From contig JALTUB010000068.1 of assembly GCA_027047745.1 (NCBI GenBank), positions 1 to 52,351 on the forward strand: DNA of 52,351 bases, read 5' to 3'. The translations under genes were made by a program, and so were the position numbers. The DNA comes from Sulfurimonas sp. (GTDB lineage: Bacteria; Campylobacterota; Campylobacteria; Campylobacterales; Sulfurimonadaceae). How positions within the stretch are numbered: the first letter of the stretch is position 1; each line of letters opens with the position of its first letter. The notes below the pieces were generated by a model, which was not told the DNA's origin, searched no databases, and saw nothing but the letters and a program-made list of their open reading frames with translations. Of the stretch, positions 31,375 through 39,805 are shown in pieces.

Positions 31375-32295
31375 ATGGACGCAGCCAAATATATTTGGAT
31401 GAATGGAAAATTCGTAGCTTGGGAAGATGCTAAGGTACATGTACTAACACACACTATACACTACGGAAACGGCGTGATAGAAGGAACAAAAGCATACAAA
31501 ACTGAGAAGGGTTATGCTATATTTCGTCTAAATGACCACACAAAAAGACTTTTAGAATCAGCGAAAATGACAATGATTAATATTCCTTATAGCGTGGAAG
31601 AGTTAAATCAAGCACAGATAGAGTTAGTGCGTAAAAATGAATTTACAGGGGATAATGTTTACCTTAGACCTTTTTCATTTTTAGGATATGGTGTTATGGG
31701 ACTTTATCATAAAGATGCTCCAGTTGAGACTGCAGTTGCTGCTTGGGAGTGGGGTGCGTATCTCGGTGAAGAGGGTATGAGAAAAGGCATAAAACTTAAA
31801 ATAGTTTCTATGACAAGACCTGCAAATACTTCAAATATGGGAAAAGCAAAAGCTACAGCAAACTATCTTAACTCACAAATGGCAAAGTTTGAAGCTATTG
31901 ACTGTGGATATGATGAAGCCTTGCTTTTAGATGACCAAGGTTATGTGGCAGAAGCAAGTGGAGCTGCATTTTTCATGATAAAAGATGGTGAGTTGATAAC
32001 TCCTCCAAGTGACAATGCTTTAGCATCTATCACGCAAAAAATGGTTATAGAGATGGCAGAAGATATGGGTATAAAAGTTACTCGTCGTCGCATAACTCGT
32101 GAAGAGGTATATGTGGCTGATGAAGCATTTTTAACGGGAACTGCAGCAGAGATTACACCTGTTGCAAATGTTGATGCTAGAGATATTGGTAGTGGTTCTC
32201 GTGGTAAGATAACCCAAAAAATTCAGAGTATTTACTTTGATATTGTGTTCGGTAGAAATAAAGAGTACGAACACTATTTAACTTATATAGATTAA
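31375..32295 (+). CDS. ilvE: Branched-chain amino acid aminotransferase
   Basis: The ATG at 31375, after TTTGGAGAACTT, gives 306 residues starting MDAAKYIWMNGKFVAWEDAK, the expected N-terminus; earlier in-frame ATGs at 31324 and 31345 fall in the promoter region. The PLP enzyme transfers amino groups in the last step of Leu, Ile and Val synthesis. GKAKATANYLNSQMAKFEA holds the PLP lysine, and VAEASGAAFFMIKDGELITP with LTGTAAEITPV are class-IV aminotransferase signatures. Confidence 0.95.
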   Translation: MDAAKYIWMNGKFVAWEDAKVHVLTHTIHYGNGVIEGTKAYKTEKGYAIFRLNDHTKRLLESAKMTMINIPYSVEELNQAQIELVRKNEFTGDNVYLRPFSFLGYGVMGLYHKDAPVETAVAAWEWGAYLGEEGMRKGIKLKIVSMTRPANTSNMGKAKATANYLNSQMAKFEAIDCGYDEALLLDDQGYVAEASGAAFFMIKDGELITPPSDNALASITQKMVIEMAEDMGIKVTRRRITREEVYVADEAFLTGTAAEITPVANVDARDIGSGSRGKITQKIQSIYFDIVFGRNKEYEHYLTYID

Positions 32296-32320
32296 AAAAC
32301 AAATCAAAGGAAGTATAAAA

Positions 32321-33415
32321 ATGGCATCAGATATGAATGATTACTTTAACAAAAAGAAGAGTGAAGGTGGTGGATTTAACAATAAGTCTACAGGTGGAAA
32401 CGGTGGTAACAGTGGAGGTCCAAAAGGTCCTCAAATGCCAAATATAGATTTTAGTTTTGGTAAAAAATCAGGATTTATTTATTTTCTTATTGCAGTGGTT
32501 ATTATTTTAGTGTTAGCAAAACCTTTTACTATCGTTGAAGAGGGAGAAAGGGGGATATTAAGTACTAATGGTAGGTATCAAGATCAATCTCTTTTACCAG
32601 GTTTACACTTTATTATTCCAGTTATTCAAAAAGTATATTCTGTTGATACAAAAGTTCGTATAATTAACTATGTATCTCGCACGGAATCAAATAGTGTAAG
32701 TGCTGGAATAGTAAAAAAACCTGCTATTACAGTTCTTGATAAGCGAGGTTTACCAGTTTCGATAGAATTAACTGTTCAATATAGATTAAATGCAAAATTT
32801 GCAGCACAAACTATCTCTAACTGGGGATTTTCATGGGAAGATAAGATTATAAACCCTGTTGTTCGTGATGTTGTTCGTAATGTTGTTGGTAAATATGATG
32901 CAGAGTCATTACCTACTATGAGAAACAAAGTAGCAACAGAGATAGAAGATGGAATCAGAAAGAGTGTAAGAAGCTTGAAAAATTCACCAGCAATTTTGCA
33001 ATCTGTACAGCTTCGTGATATTGTTCTTCCTGTAAAGGTTAAAGAACAAATTGAAAATGTTCAGATAGCTAAACAAGAGGTTCAAAAAGCACAGCAACAA
33101 GTACAAAGAGCAAAACAAGAAGCACTTCAAAGAGCTGCTCAAGCTGAGGGTGTTGCACAACAAGCAAGGATAGAAGCAAAAGGTAAGGCAGATGCTGTAA
33201 CTATTGAAGCAGATGCAAAATCAAAAGCAAATCTTCTTATTGCAAAATCATTAACAACTAAACTTTTAGAGTTAAAACAGCTAGAAGTTCAAGGTAGATT
33301 TAATGATGCACTTAAAGTAAACAAAGATGCAAAAATCTTCTTAACACCTGGTGGATCAACTCCAAATATTTGGGTTGATACAAAAGATGTTAGAAAAAGA
33401 ACTACGGCTAACTAA
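32321..33415 (+). CDS. SPFH/Band 7 (prohibitin-like, HflK-like) membrane protein
   Basis: The 364-residue protein has a glycine-rich N-terminus (GGGFNNKSTGGNGGNSGG), one membrane helix (about residues 50-67, SGFIYFLIAVVIILVLAKPF), a Band 7 domain (VEEGERGILSTNGRYQDQSL; GLHFIIPVIQKVYSVDTKV) and a long Ala/Gln-rich coiled coil (AQQQVQRAKQEALQRAAQAE). Such proteins form large rings in the membrane that hold proteases or organise lipid domains. HflC is not next to it, so prohibitin-like is the safer label. It lies 25 bp after ilvE and 3 bp before hisIE. Confidence 0.9.
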   Translation: MASDMNDYFNKKKSEGGGFNNKSTGGNGGNSGGPKGPQMPNIDFSFGKKSGFIYFLIAVVIILVLAKPFTIVEEGERGILSTNGRYQDQSLLPGLHFIIPVIQKVYSVDTKVRIINYVSRTESNSVSAGIVKKPAITVLDKRGLPVSIELTVQYRLNAKFAAQTISNWGFSWEDKIINPVVRDVVRNVVGKYDAESLPTMRNKVATEIEDGIRKSVRSLKNSPAILQSVQLRDIVLPVKVKEQIENVQIAKQEVQKAQQQVQRAKQEALQRAAQAEGVAQQARIEAKGKADAVTIEADAKSKANLLIAKSLTTKLLELKQLEVQGRFNDALKVNKDAKIFLTPGGSTPNIWVDTKDVRKRTTAN

Positions 33416-33418
33416 GAT

Positions 33419-34099
33419 ATGCAAGAAGCTTTAAACCGTATTGACTGGGAAAAGATAGACCTTTTGCCAGTTATAGTTCAAGATGTAAAAAACAGTGAAG
33501 TTTTGATGATGGCTTATATGGATAAAGAGGCTTTAGAGTTGTCTTTATCTACAAAAATTGCACACTATTTTTCTCGTTCAAAACATAGAATCTGGAAAAA
33601 AGGGGAGAGTAGTGGGCATATGCAAGCTATTAACTCTTTTAACATTGATTGTGACAATGATACTCTGCTCATAAAAGTAACACAAGAGGGCGTTGCTTGT
33701 CATACTGGTCGTCGTTCATGTTTCTTTACAGAGCTAGAGAGTGGTGAAGTGACATCAAAAGTTGAGGTAGATACTAAAAGTGCTTATGGTGTTATAGATA
33801 CACTTTATCATACTATCCAAGAGAGAAAACAAGCAGATCCTAAAACTTCATGGACAGCGAAACTTTTTTCTAAAGGTGATAATACAATTTTGAAAAAAGT
33901 TGTTGAAGAGTCAGGTGAGTTTTGTTTTGCATACAAAGATAACGACGAAGCAGAGATGGTATATGAAGCTGCAGATTTGACTTATCATATGCTTGTAGCA
34001 CTTGCAGCGAAAAATGTCTCTCCTGATAGAATAAAACAGGAGTTAGCTCGTAGATTTGATATGAGTGGTATCGCAGAAAAAAATTCTAGAGAGGATTAA
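33419..34099 (+). CDS. hisIE: Bifunctional phosphoribosyl-AMP cyclohydrolase / phosphoribosyl-ATP pyrophosphohydrolase
   Basis: The 226-residue fusion covers steps 2 and 3 of histidine synthesis. The HisI half (about 1-115) has HYFSRSKHRIWKKGESSG, the metal triad DCDNDT and CHTGRRSCF. The HisE half (about 130-226) has KKVVEESGEFCFAYKDNDE and EMVYEAADLTYHMLVAL, the acidic helix of the MazG-like fold. It is in an operon with the SPFH gene upstream and two DUF2393 genes downstream; the other his genes are elsewhere. Confidence 0.96.
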   Translation: MQEALNRIDWEKIDLLPVIVQDVKNSEVLMMAYMDKEALELSLSTKIAHYFSRSKHRIWKKGESSGHMQAINSFNIDCDNDTLLIKVTQEGVACHTGRRSCFFTELESGEVTSKVEVDTKSAYGVIDTLYHTIQERKQADPKTSWTAKLFSKGDNTILKKVVEESGEFCFAYKDNDEAEMVYEAADLTYHMLVALAAKNVSPDRIKQELARRFDMSGIAEKNSRED

Positions 34100-34108
34100 T
34101 AGTTTAGT

Positions 34109-34621
34109 ATGAAAGAGAAAATCACTGCCTTTATAAATGGATTTATCATATATGATTATATTCTTTTTGGTGCTGTTTTAACTCTTTTTTTACTATTTAT
34201 CATACTCTCTATTGTTTTGAGAAAAAGATTAGGTTTGTCTATCTTTATCTTACTCCTTTCATTTGTTATTCTCTTTGCTGGACCAACTATAGGTTATAAA
34301 GAGATGCATAAATACCTTTTTAAAAATAGTGTTACTATTATCTCACAAAAAAGATTGTTATTTACACCTGCTATTGTTGTTAAAGGTAGTTTAAAAAATG
34401 AGTCAAAATTTAATTTTAAAAGATGTGTTATTACTGCTCATGTTCATAAAGTCAGTAAAAATGTTCTTAAAAATTATATATATAAATTTAAAAACTTTAA
34501 GAATATGTCGATTGTAGAAGATAATATTGCTAAAGGTGATGTAAGATTATTTAAAATAATTGTTGAGCCTTTTACTTACAAAAGAGATTATAACCTTAGT
34601 ATAAAAGCGAGTTGTAAATGA
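34109..34621 (+). CDS. DUF2393-type membrane protein (first copy)
   Basis: The 170-residue protein has two hydrophobic helices (about 15-38 and 42-62) followed by a soluble beta-rich part of about 100 residues (VVKGSLKNESKFNFKRCVIT) that resembles a small immunoglobulin-like domain. The family (DUF2393) is known from Campylobacter and Helicobacter and has no assigned role. It overlaps the second copy by 4 bases. Confidence 0.85.
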   Translation: MKEKITAFINGFIIYDYILFGAVLTLFLLFIILSIVLRKRLGLSIFILLLSFVILFAGPTIGYKEMHKYLFKNSVTIISQKRLLFTPAIVVKGSLKNESKFNFKRCVITAHVHKVSKNVLKNYIYKFKNFKNMSIVEDNIAKGDVRLFKIIVEPFTYKRDYNLSIKASCK

Positions 34622-35163
34622 CACTATTTAACTATTGGCACTACATAGTATTGGCAGTTATATTTTTTTTATTTATCGGTGGTATAGTCTCAGCTTTTAA
34701 ACAAAAAAATCAAAAATTAATCTTACCTATGGTTTTCTCAACAACACTTGTAAGTGTTTTGATGCTTGTGTTTGCTGTTATAGTTGTTGATAAATATACG
34801 AAAGTTGTAAAACTGTATAAACTGCATAACCATAGACTTATAAATATTGAGAAAATAGTTTATACTGGAATTGTGAAGAATACAGGTAGTTATGAGATTG
34901 GAAAAGTTACTTTTGAGATAAAGCTTGTCAATAGAGGTCATGCTACTGGTAATGTAAAAGGTGTAAATTTTTATAAACCAAGTGGTTTTTTTAGCTTTTT
35001 TACAGGTGGATACAATCTAAAAACAAAACCACAAAGTATTACTAAAGAGTTTGTGGTAGCTAGAAACTTAAAACCTGGAAATGCTAGAGCATTTAGAGTT
35101 TATTTTGACTATCCACCATATTTTAGAAGTGTTTCACAATTTTCTAAAGTTTGGGGTCATTAA
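34618..35163 (+). CDS. DUF2393-type membrane protein (second copy)
   Basis: The 181-residue protein repeats the layout of its neighbour: helices at about 8-25 and 38-60, then a beta domain (YTGIVKNTGSYEIGKVTFEI) with the same V-x-x-G-x-V-K-N core. The two are diverged tandem paralogues and may form a heterodimer. It converges on the radical SAM gene, overlapping by 4 bases. Confidence 0.85.
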   Translation: MTLFNYWHYIVLAVIFFLFIGGIVSAFKQKNQKLILPMVFSTTLVSVLMLVFAVIVVDKYTKVVKLYKLHNHRLINIEKIVYTGIVKNTGSYEIGKVTFEIKLVNRGHATGNVKGVNFYKPSGFFSFFTGGYNLKTKPQSITKEFVVARNLKPGNARAFRVYFDYPPYFRSVSQFSKVWGH

Positions 35164-36119
35164 TATTTAAGACCTATAGTTTTAAAAGCTGCATTTATAG
35201 ATTTGATTTGAGTGTTTTTGTTTCTACACCAAGATGGAGCGAGAAGTGAATCATCATCGATTCCAGCAGTTACTCTTTGAACACTTACATTTGCTGGCTT
35301 CATTTGTATTGATTTTAGTAAAACATCAAGATACTTCTCTTCACTTATAGGTTTAAAGTCTCCACGGTTAAATTCATTTGCTAGTGCTGTTCTTTTAACA
35401 ACATATAAAGGATGGTACTTAACAGAGTCTATACCCCAAGAGTAAGCTGCACGAGATGTCTCTAGCATCATATCCTCTGTTTCATTAGGTAAACCAAAGA
35501 TAAGATGTCCACAAACATTTAGACCAGCTTTTTTAGATTTTAATATCCACTCTTTTACATTAGCACTATCATGACCACGATTTATTTTTATAAGTGTTTC
35601 ATCATAAACTGATTGAATCCCAAACTCTATCCATATCTCTTTATCTTTTGCAAGAGTAGAAAGATAATCAAGAGTCTCTCGCGTGATACTATCAGAACGA
35701 GTTCCTATGCTAAGACCTATAACGCTATCAAATGATAGGGCTTTTTCATAAAGAGCTTTAAGCGTGTCAAATGGAGCATAAGTGTTAGTAAAAGATTGGA
35801 AATAAACAAGAAATTTCTTAGCCCCATACTCTTTAGCTTGTCGTTTAGATATAGCTTCAAACTGAAATTTAAGTTGTTCTAACTGTTTATCTAAAAAAGG
35901 ATTTTCTGTTGAGTCTAAATTTAAGTGAAAACCTTTGAGTTCTTGAACTTCATCGGTACTTGCTGAAAAAGAGTCATTTTCACAAAAAGTACAGCCACCT
36001 TTAGCTACTGTGCCATCTATATTTGGACAAGTAAAACCAGATACATTTATGCCAACTTTGTAAACTTTGACACCAAATTTATCTTTTAAATAGCTACCAT
36101 AAGTATAAATCTGTTTCAA
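35160..36119 (-). CDS. YhcC-type radical SAM protein (TIGR01212 family)
   Basis: The 319-residue protein carries CPNIDGTVAKGGCTFCEN, in which a variant cysteine motif with a longer first spacing and C-x-x-C at the end binds the [4Fe-4S] cluster of radical SAM enzymes. LVYFQSFTNTYAPFDTLKAL, IGLSIGTRSDSI and GLPNETEDMMLETS are family blocks. The reaction is not established to my knowledge; a role in RNA modification has been proposed for relatives. Name by family only. Confidence 0.88.
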   Translation of the reverse strand: MKQIYTYGSYLKDKFGVKVYKVGINVSGFTCPNIDGTVAKGGCTFCENDSFSASTDEVQELKGFHLNLDSTENPFLDKQLEQLKFQFEAISKRQAKEYGAKKFLVYFQSFTNTYAPFDTLKALYEKALSFDSVIGLSIGTRSDSITRETLDYLSTLAKDKEIWIEFGIQSVYDETLIKINRGHDSANVKEWILKSKKAGLNVCGHLIFGLPNETEDMMLETSRAAYSWGIDSVKYHPLYVVKRTALANEFNRGDFKPISEEKYLDVLLKSIQMKPANVSVQRVTAGIDDDSLLAPSWCRNKNTQIKSINAAFKTIGLKY

Positions 36120-36131
36120 TTATAATTCTCC

Positions 36132-36218
36132 TTTTTCTTAAGCAAAGCTCAAGAAAAATTCCTCTCACTAAAGCTTTGTTCTTTGCAAGAACAAGAATAA
36201 AATAGATTCTATTTTATT
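36132..36218 (-). terminator. Three hairpins between purF and the radical SAM gene
   Basis: Within 90 bp lie TTTTTCTT/AAGAAAAA (about 36132-36157), TTGTTCTT/AAGAACAA (36177-36195, loop TGC) and AATAAAATAG/CTATTTTATT (36196-36218, loop ATT). The last overlaps the purF stop codon and is the best terminator candidate. The gap holds no ORF. Confidence 0.5.
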
Positions 36219-37578
36219 AAACTATATACTTACCTGTAAAACAAGCAGTACAATACTTCTCTTCCTCTATGGAGGAGTTAACGCTTCTAAGAAGTGATTT
36301 TTCATCCAAGTATGCTAATGAATCAGCTTCAATATAGTCACAAATCTCTTGATTTGTTTTATTTGCAGCGATGAGTTTATCTTTACTTGGAGTATCAACA
36401 CCATAAAAACAAGGGTCTGTTGTAGGTGGTGAAGAGATACGCATATGTACCTCTTTTGCTCCTGCTTCTTTAAGCATTCTTATAATTCTTCTTGATGTTG
36501 TTCCACGAACTATAGAATCATCAACAACGATTACTATTTTATCTTTTATGATTTCAATCATAGGTGAGAGTTTCATTTTTACTTTCAAATCACGCATCTC
36601 TTGAGTTGGTTCTATAAAAGTTCTACCGATGTAATGATTTCTCATGATACCCATCTCATAAGGAATACCACTCTCTTGAGCGTAACCAATAGCAGCAGGA
36701 ACTCCACCATCAGGTACAGGAATAACTACATCTGCTTCAACTGGTTTTACTCTCGCAAGTTCTTGACCCATGTTTTTTCTAGTTTTATAAACTGACTGAC
36801 CAAAAACTGATGAATCTGGACGAGCAAAATATACATACTCAAAAATACAATGTTTAGGTGTTGGTTCATAAACTTTAATACTAATAGGTTCTTTGCCCTC
36901 TTCAAAAATCAAAAGCTCACCTGGCTCAACATCTCTTATGAATGTAGCACTAACAAGGTCAAAGGCACAAGTCTCACTTGCTACAATATAACCACCATTT
37001 GGTAAACGACCTAAGCTTAAAGGACGAAAACCAAAACGATCACGCATAGCAAACATTTTTGTTCTACTTAAAAACACAAGGGAAAAAGCACCCTCTATCC
37101 TCTGAACAGCATCAATAATCCTATCAAGAAGTTTGTCTTTTGAACTTTTTGCAATAAGATGGATAAGATTTTCTGTATCCATGAAAGTTTGAAAAATTGC
37201 ACCTTTTTTTATAAGTGCATTTCTAACTTCATCTGCATTCGTTAGGTTTCCATTGTGAACAATCGCCATTTCACCTAAGTCATATCTAGCAAAAACAGGT
37301 TGTGCATCTAAGATAGAATCATCACCAGCAGTTGAGTATCGAGTATGTCCTACAGCACTTGTGCCACTTAGTGTTTGTAGCTTTTCTTCATCAAAAACAC
37401 GCATAACAAGTCCGCGTTTTTTAATTGTATGAAGCTTTTTTCCATCAGAAGAACTTATTCCAGCAGCTTCTTGACCACGGTGTTGAAGTGCGTGTAGCGA
37501 AAAATAAGCTAATTTAGAAGCATCCTCACAGCCATATATTCCGACAACAGCACACTTTTCGTTCATATTTTCGTGCAA
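36217..37578 (-). CDS. purF: Amidophosphoribosyltransferase
   Basis: This enzyme (about 453 residues) makes phosphoribosylamine from PRPP and glutamine, the first step of purine synthesis. The nucleophile Cys begins the mature sequence CAVVGIYGCEDASKLA; ALQHRGQEAAGI follows. VVDDSIVRGTTSRRII is the PRPP-binding loop. Cysteines in HCIFEYVYF, DPCFYG and YCTACF fit the [4Fe-4S]-containing (Bacillus-type) enzyme. With TTG at 37578 (AAGGAT 7 nt upstream) an 8-residue propeptide must be cut off; an ATG at 37566 leaves 4 residues but has a weaker ribosome site. Confidence 0.95.
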   Translation of the reverse strand: MHENMNEKCAVVGIYGCEDASKLAYFSLHALQHRGQEAAGISSSDGKKLHTIKKRGLVMRVFDEEKLQTLSGTSAVGHTRYSTAGDDSILDAQPVFARYDLGEMAIVHNGNLTNADEVRNALIKKGAIFQTFMDTENLIHLIAKSSKDKLLDRIIDAVQRIEGAFSLVFLSRTKMFAMRDRFGFRPLSLGRLPNGGYIVASETCAFDLVSATFIRDVEPGELLIFEEGKEPISIKVYEPTPKHCIFEYVYFARPDSSVFGQSVYKTRKNMGQELARVKPVEADVVIPVPDGGVPAAIGYAQESGIPYEMGIMRNHYIGRTFIEPTQEMRDLKVKMKLSPMIEIIKDKIVIVVDDSIVRGTTSRRIIRMLKEAGAKEVHMRISSPPTTDPCFYGVDTPSKDKLIAANKTNQEICDYIEADSLAYLDEKSLLRSVNSSIEEEKYCTACFTGKYIV

Positions 37579-37617
37579 GATAAAATCCTTAGTAAATGGT
37601 AGTAAAATATTAATGCA

Positions 37618-37623
37618 ATTATA
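37618..37623 (-). promoter_or_regulatory. Predicted purF promoter (-10 TATAAT)
   Basis: On the minus strand TTTGAGTATAATTGC gives a consensus -10 about 40 bp before the purF start. No clear -35 is visible. The J-domain gene is divergent from here. Confidence 0.5.
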
Positions 37624-37710
37624 CTCAAAATATATGTAAGTAATCTTATATAAACTTGGAATTAATATTGCTTAGTAATTTATGAAGATATAAAAATTAA
37701 GGATTGTGTC

Positions 37711-38514
37711 ATGAATATTGTATTGCGTAACAATCTAATTCTTATAACAACAGGGTTCGAGACTTTAAATAGTTCATGGATGAAAGATTTCTTAACTCGT
37801 CACTCTCGTGGTATGCTGTTTTTACCTAAGGCAGTGTTAGTTTTTAGAAATGATAACTTGACAGAAGTTAGAGATGAATTTTTAAGAAAACTTAGTAAAT
37901 ATCATGCTTCAAAAAATGAATTTTCACATCAATTTTTTCTTCGTTCAATGTTAAAATATGGAACACAACCTATAAAAATTGAACTAAAAGAACAACTTGA
38001 ACCACAAAATGTAAAAGTAAACCTGTATGCTTATGATAAAAATACTGTTTTAATATCCTTGGACTACCCAAACTCATGGGTTGTAAGTTATTTGCGTTCA
38101 CAACTAGAGGTTTATGTAGAAAAAGGAACTGATGTATCTTTGGTTATAGATGTTTCAGACTATAAAGCAAAAGCAAGACTAGAGAGAGCTTTAAATAAAA
38201 GGCATATTTTACATTATCAGATACAATATACCTATGATAATCATTTTATGTCAAAACTTTATAGTGACTTTGCAAACTTTAGTTTTGGTGACTTGTGTAA
38301 AGAGGATGAACTTGATGAAAATCTTCACTATTATACTGTTTTAGAGTGTCCTGTTGGAGCTTCTCAAGATGCCCTTAAAAAGTCTTACAAAAAACTAGTG
38401 AAAGTTTATCATCCAGATAAGATATTTAATGATACTCCTCACATGATGCAACACTACACGCAAAGATTTCAACTTTTACAAGAAGCTTATACGGCCTTAA
38501 GAGTTGTTAGTTGA
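37711..38514 (+). CDS. J-domain protein with a Campylobacterota-specific N-terminal region
   Basis: The last 65 residues of this 267-residue protein form a J domain: HYYTVLECPVGASQDALKKS, then VKVYHPDKIF with the HPD tripeptide that activates DnaK. The first 190 residues (FETLNSSWMKDFLTRHSRGM...) have no DnaJ glycine-rich or zinc region and are not recognised beyond relatives in this phylum, so it is a type III co-chaperone that probably recruits DnaK to one partner. It is preceded by TTAAGGATTGTGTC. Confidence 0.88.
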   Translation: MNIVLRNNLILITTGFETLNSSWMKDFLTRHSRGMLFLPKAVLVFRNDNLTEVRDEFLRKLSKYHASKNEFSHQFFLRSMLKYGTQPIKIELKEQLEPQNVKVNLYAYDKNTVLISLDYPNSWVVSYLRSQLEVYVEKGTDVSLVIDVSDYKAKARLERALNKRHILHYQIQYTYDNHFMSKLYSDFANFSFGDLCKEDELDENLHYYTVLECPVGASQDALKKSYKKLVKVYHPDKIFNDTPHMMQHYTQRFQLLQEAYTALRVVS

Positions 38515-38533
38515 TAAAATTTTCGATCAAATC

Positions 38534-39240
38534 TTATTTTGAGGTGGGTTTTACAAGTGCTGCAAAATCATCACCACTAAATAGTGCTAGTTCTTTTCCT
38601 CTCATGTTCATAAGTTCTTTTGAAAAACCTCTTTTGGAAAAGAAAATTATCTGAGTCGGTGTTAGGTTTAGTTTTTCACATTTTTCTTTTAGCTTGTTTA
38701 TCTCTTTTTTGTTTACTTTGTGATTTGTCCATTTACATTCACCAACATAAATTTTACCATTATCAGTAATAGTTAGTATGTCTATCTCTATATCAGCATC
38801 CCAATAACTCCCTGAACTTACTATCTGGTCATCTCTAAGATTGTAGTTTAGTAAAATTTCAGAGAGTTCCTCAAAAACTAAGCTTGTATAGTTACTCTGT
38901 TTATCATTGAAGTTTTTAAGAACTTGTTCAAAATCTCCAGCTTTTATGTTTTTTGTTTGTGGGGCTATAAAGTAGTACCAAAATCGAACAAAGGGATGGG
39001 AAAAAAGTACCTTGTGTGAAATCCTATGCCTTGCATCTTTTCATGTAAGGCATCATAATTATCTAGGATGATTGTTTTGATAAGTGTTGAGATAGGTTTT
39101 GTGGTATCAATATCCCATCCAAGCCCTCCAAAAACTGCAAAGTAAGAGATCTGAGTCTCCATATCATCAGGATAATTACGAAAATAAAATGAACGAAACT
39201 GTTCAAGCAATTTGGAATTTGTCATGAAATATTGTAGCAT
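38534..39240 (-). pseudogene. Broken DUF234-type protein (frameshift plus internal deletion)
   Basis: The 5' part (39240-39019) encodes LLEQFRSFYFRNYPDDMETQ, ISYFAVFGGLGWDID and ILDNYDALHEKMQGI, the start of a family I know from Campylobacterota. Reading then shifts: after GFHT the same DNA in another frame gives VLFSHPFVRFWYYFIAP and continues without stop to TAA at 38536-38534 through SLVFEELSEILLNYNL, SYWDADIEIDILTITDNGK and IYVGECKWTNHKVNK. About 75-80 residues that would hold the winged helix are missing at the junction. The C-terminal part has the D-I-E-I-D...G-E-C-K-W pattern of a restriction-like nuclease fold. Confidence 0.85.
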
Positions 39241-39288
39241 ATAAAGGTAAAAATTTCTATGGATAAGTGATTGTATGAGTTTATTTAT

Positions 39289-39666
39289 TGGTGGAGACGT
39301 GCGGGATCGAACCGCAGTCCTAAAACTAACTATCTATGACTTCTACATGCTTAGAGAAGTTGTTAATGTTTAATTTTGCTTCACACAACTTGCAAAGCTA
39401 CACAAAACGAGCCTCAAGGATTTGTATAAAGCTGAGACAGACTTTATATATATCTGCATAGGGGTTATACTTCAAGTCCTACTTATCCAGAGTCCATAGG
39501 TGAAGCAGCCCGTCCTCGTTACGAGGGGGTAAGACTTACGCTACTGCGTAAGCTGGGCGATAATTTGTGTTGTTTGCGTTTAAGCAATTGTGAGCCGTGT
39601 AACGGAGTTGCTCAGTCCGACATGCAATCATAGACTATCAGCTCCAGTCGAAGCCAAGTCGTCCCC
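39289..39666 (-). ncRNA. ssrA: tmRNA (SsrA)
   Basis: The minus strand starts GGGGACGACTTGGCTTCGAC at 39666 and ends GGTTCGATCCCGCACGTCTC plus CACCA at 39289, the two halves of the tRNA-like domain. The tag frame (39577-39536) reads ANNTNYRPAYAVA then TAA, in place of the ANNVKFAPAYAKAA type in Campylobacter. tmRNA rescues stalled ribosomes and marks the product for proteolysis. The length of about 378 nt is normal. CCA is encoded. Confidence 0.97.
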
Positions 39667-39675
39667 ATAAAATGA

Positions 39676-39681
39676 ATTATA
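39676..39681 (-). promoter_or_regulatory. tmRNA promoter (-10 TATAAT)
   Basis: On the minus strand AAATTTGCTATAATTCATTT ends about 10 bp before the RNA 5' end. The TTTGCTATAAT form matches the extended -10 of luxS, rpmB and tRNA-Phe. Confidence 0.7.
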
Positions 39682-39700
39682 GCAAATTTTTTATAAGTTT

Positions 39701-39805
39701 CTTTCATAAACTATTTTTTCTTTAGGCAAGGCGAAGATAAACGAAGCGAACTTCTGTTCGTGAGTTAATCGACAACGAAGTATAAAGGAAAAAGAGTTAT
39801 GAAAG
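39701..39805. repeat. Composite hairpin between tRNA-Phe and tmRNA
   Basis: The outer arms CTTTCATAAACTATTTTTTC (39701-39720) and GGAAAAAGAGTTATGAAAG (39787-39805) pair with a few bulges. Between them is the module CAAGGC (39727-39732) ... AACGAAG (39774-39780), 54 bp, with the central palindrome CGAAGCGAAC/GTTCG. It shares these boundary words with the modules in the elements at 7516 and 18611. On the minus strand it lies after tRNA-Phe and just upstream of the tmRNA promoter. Confidence 0.8.

Noticed and set aside
38990..39030. Programmed frameshift joining the two halves of the DUF234-type gene.
   Set aside because: There is no typical slippery site with a downstream structure, and a central segment is also missing, so shifting would not restore the protein.
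38965..39240. An intact 91-residue gene on the minus strand.
   Set aside because: Its last 19 residues are out-of-frame text of the downstream part of a larger gene; both parts together match one family, so it is a pseudogene.
39241..39300. Integration of a genomic island at the tmRNA 3' end.
   Set aside because: No duplicate of the tmRNA end, integrase or foreign cargo is visible; the adjacent pseudogene alone is not enough.
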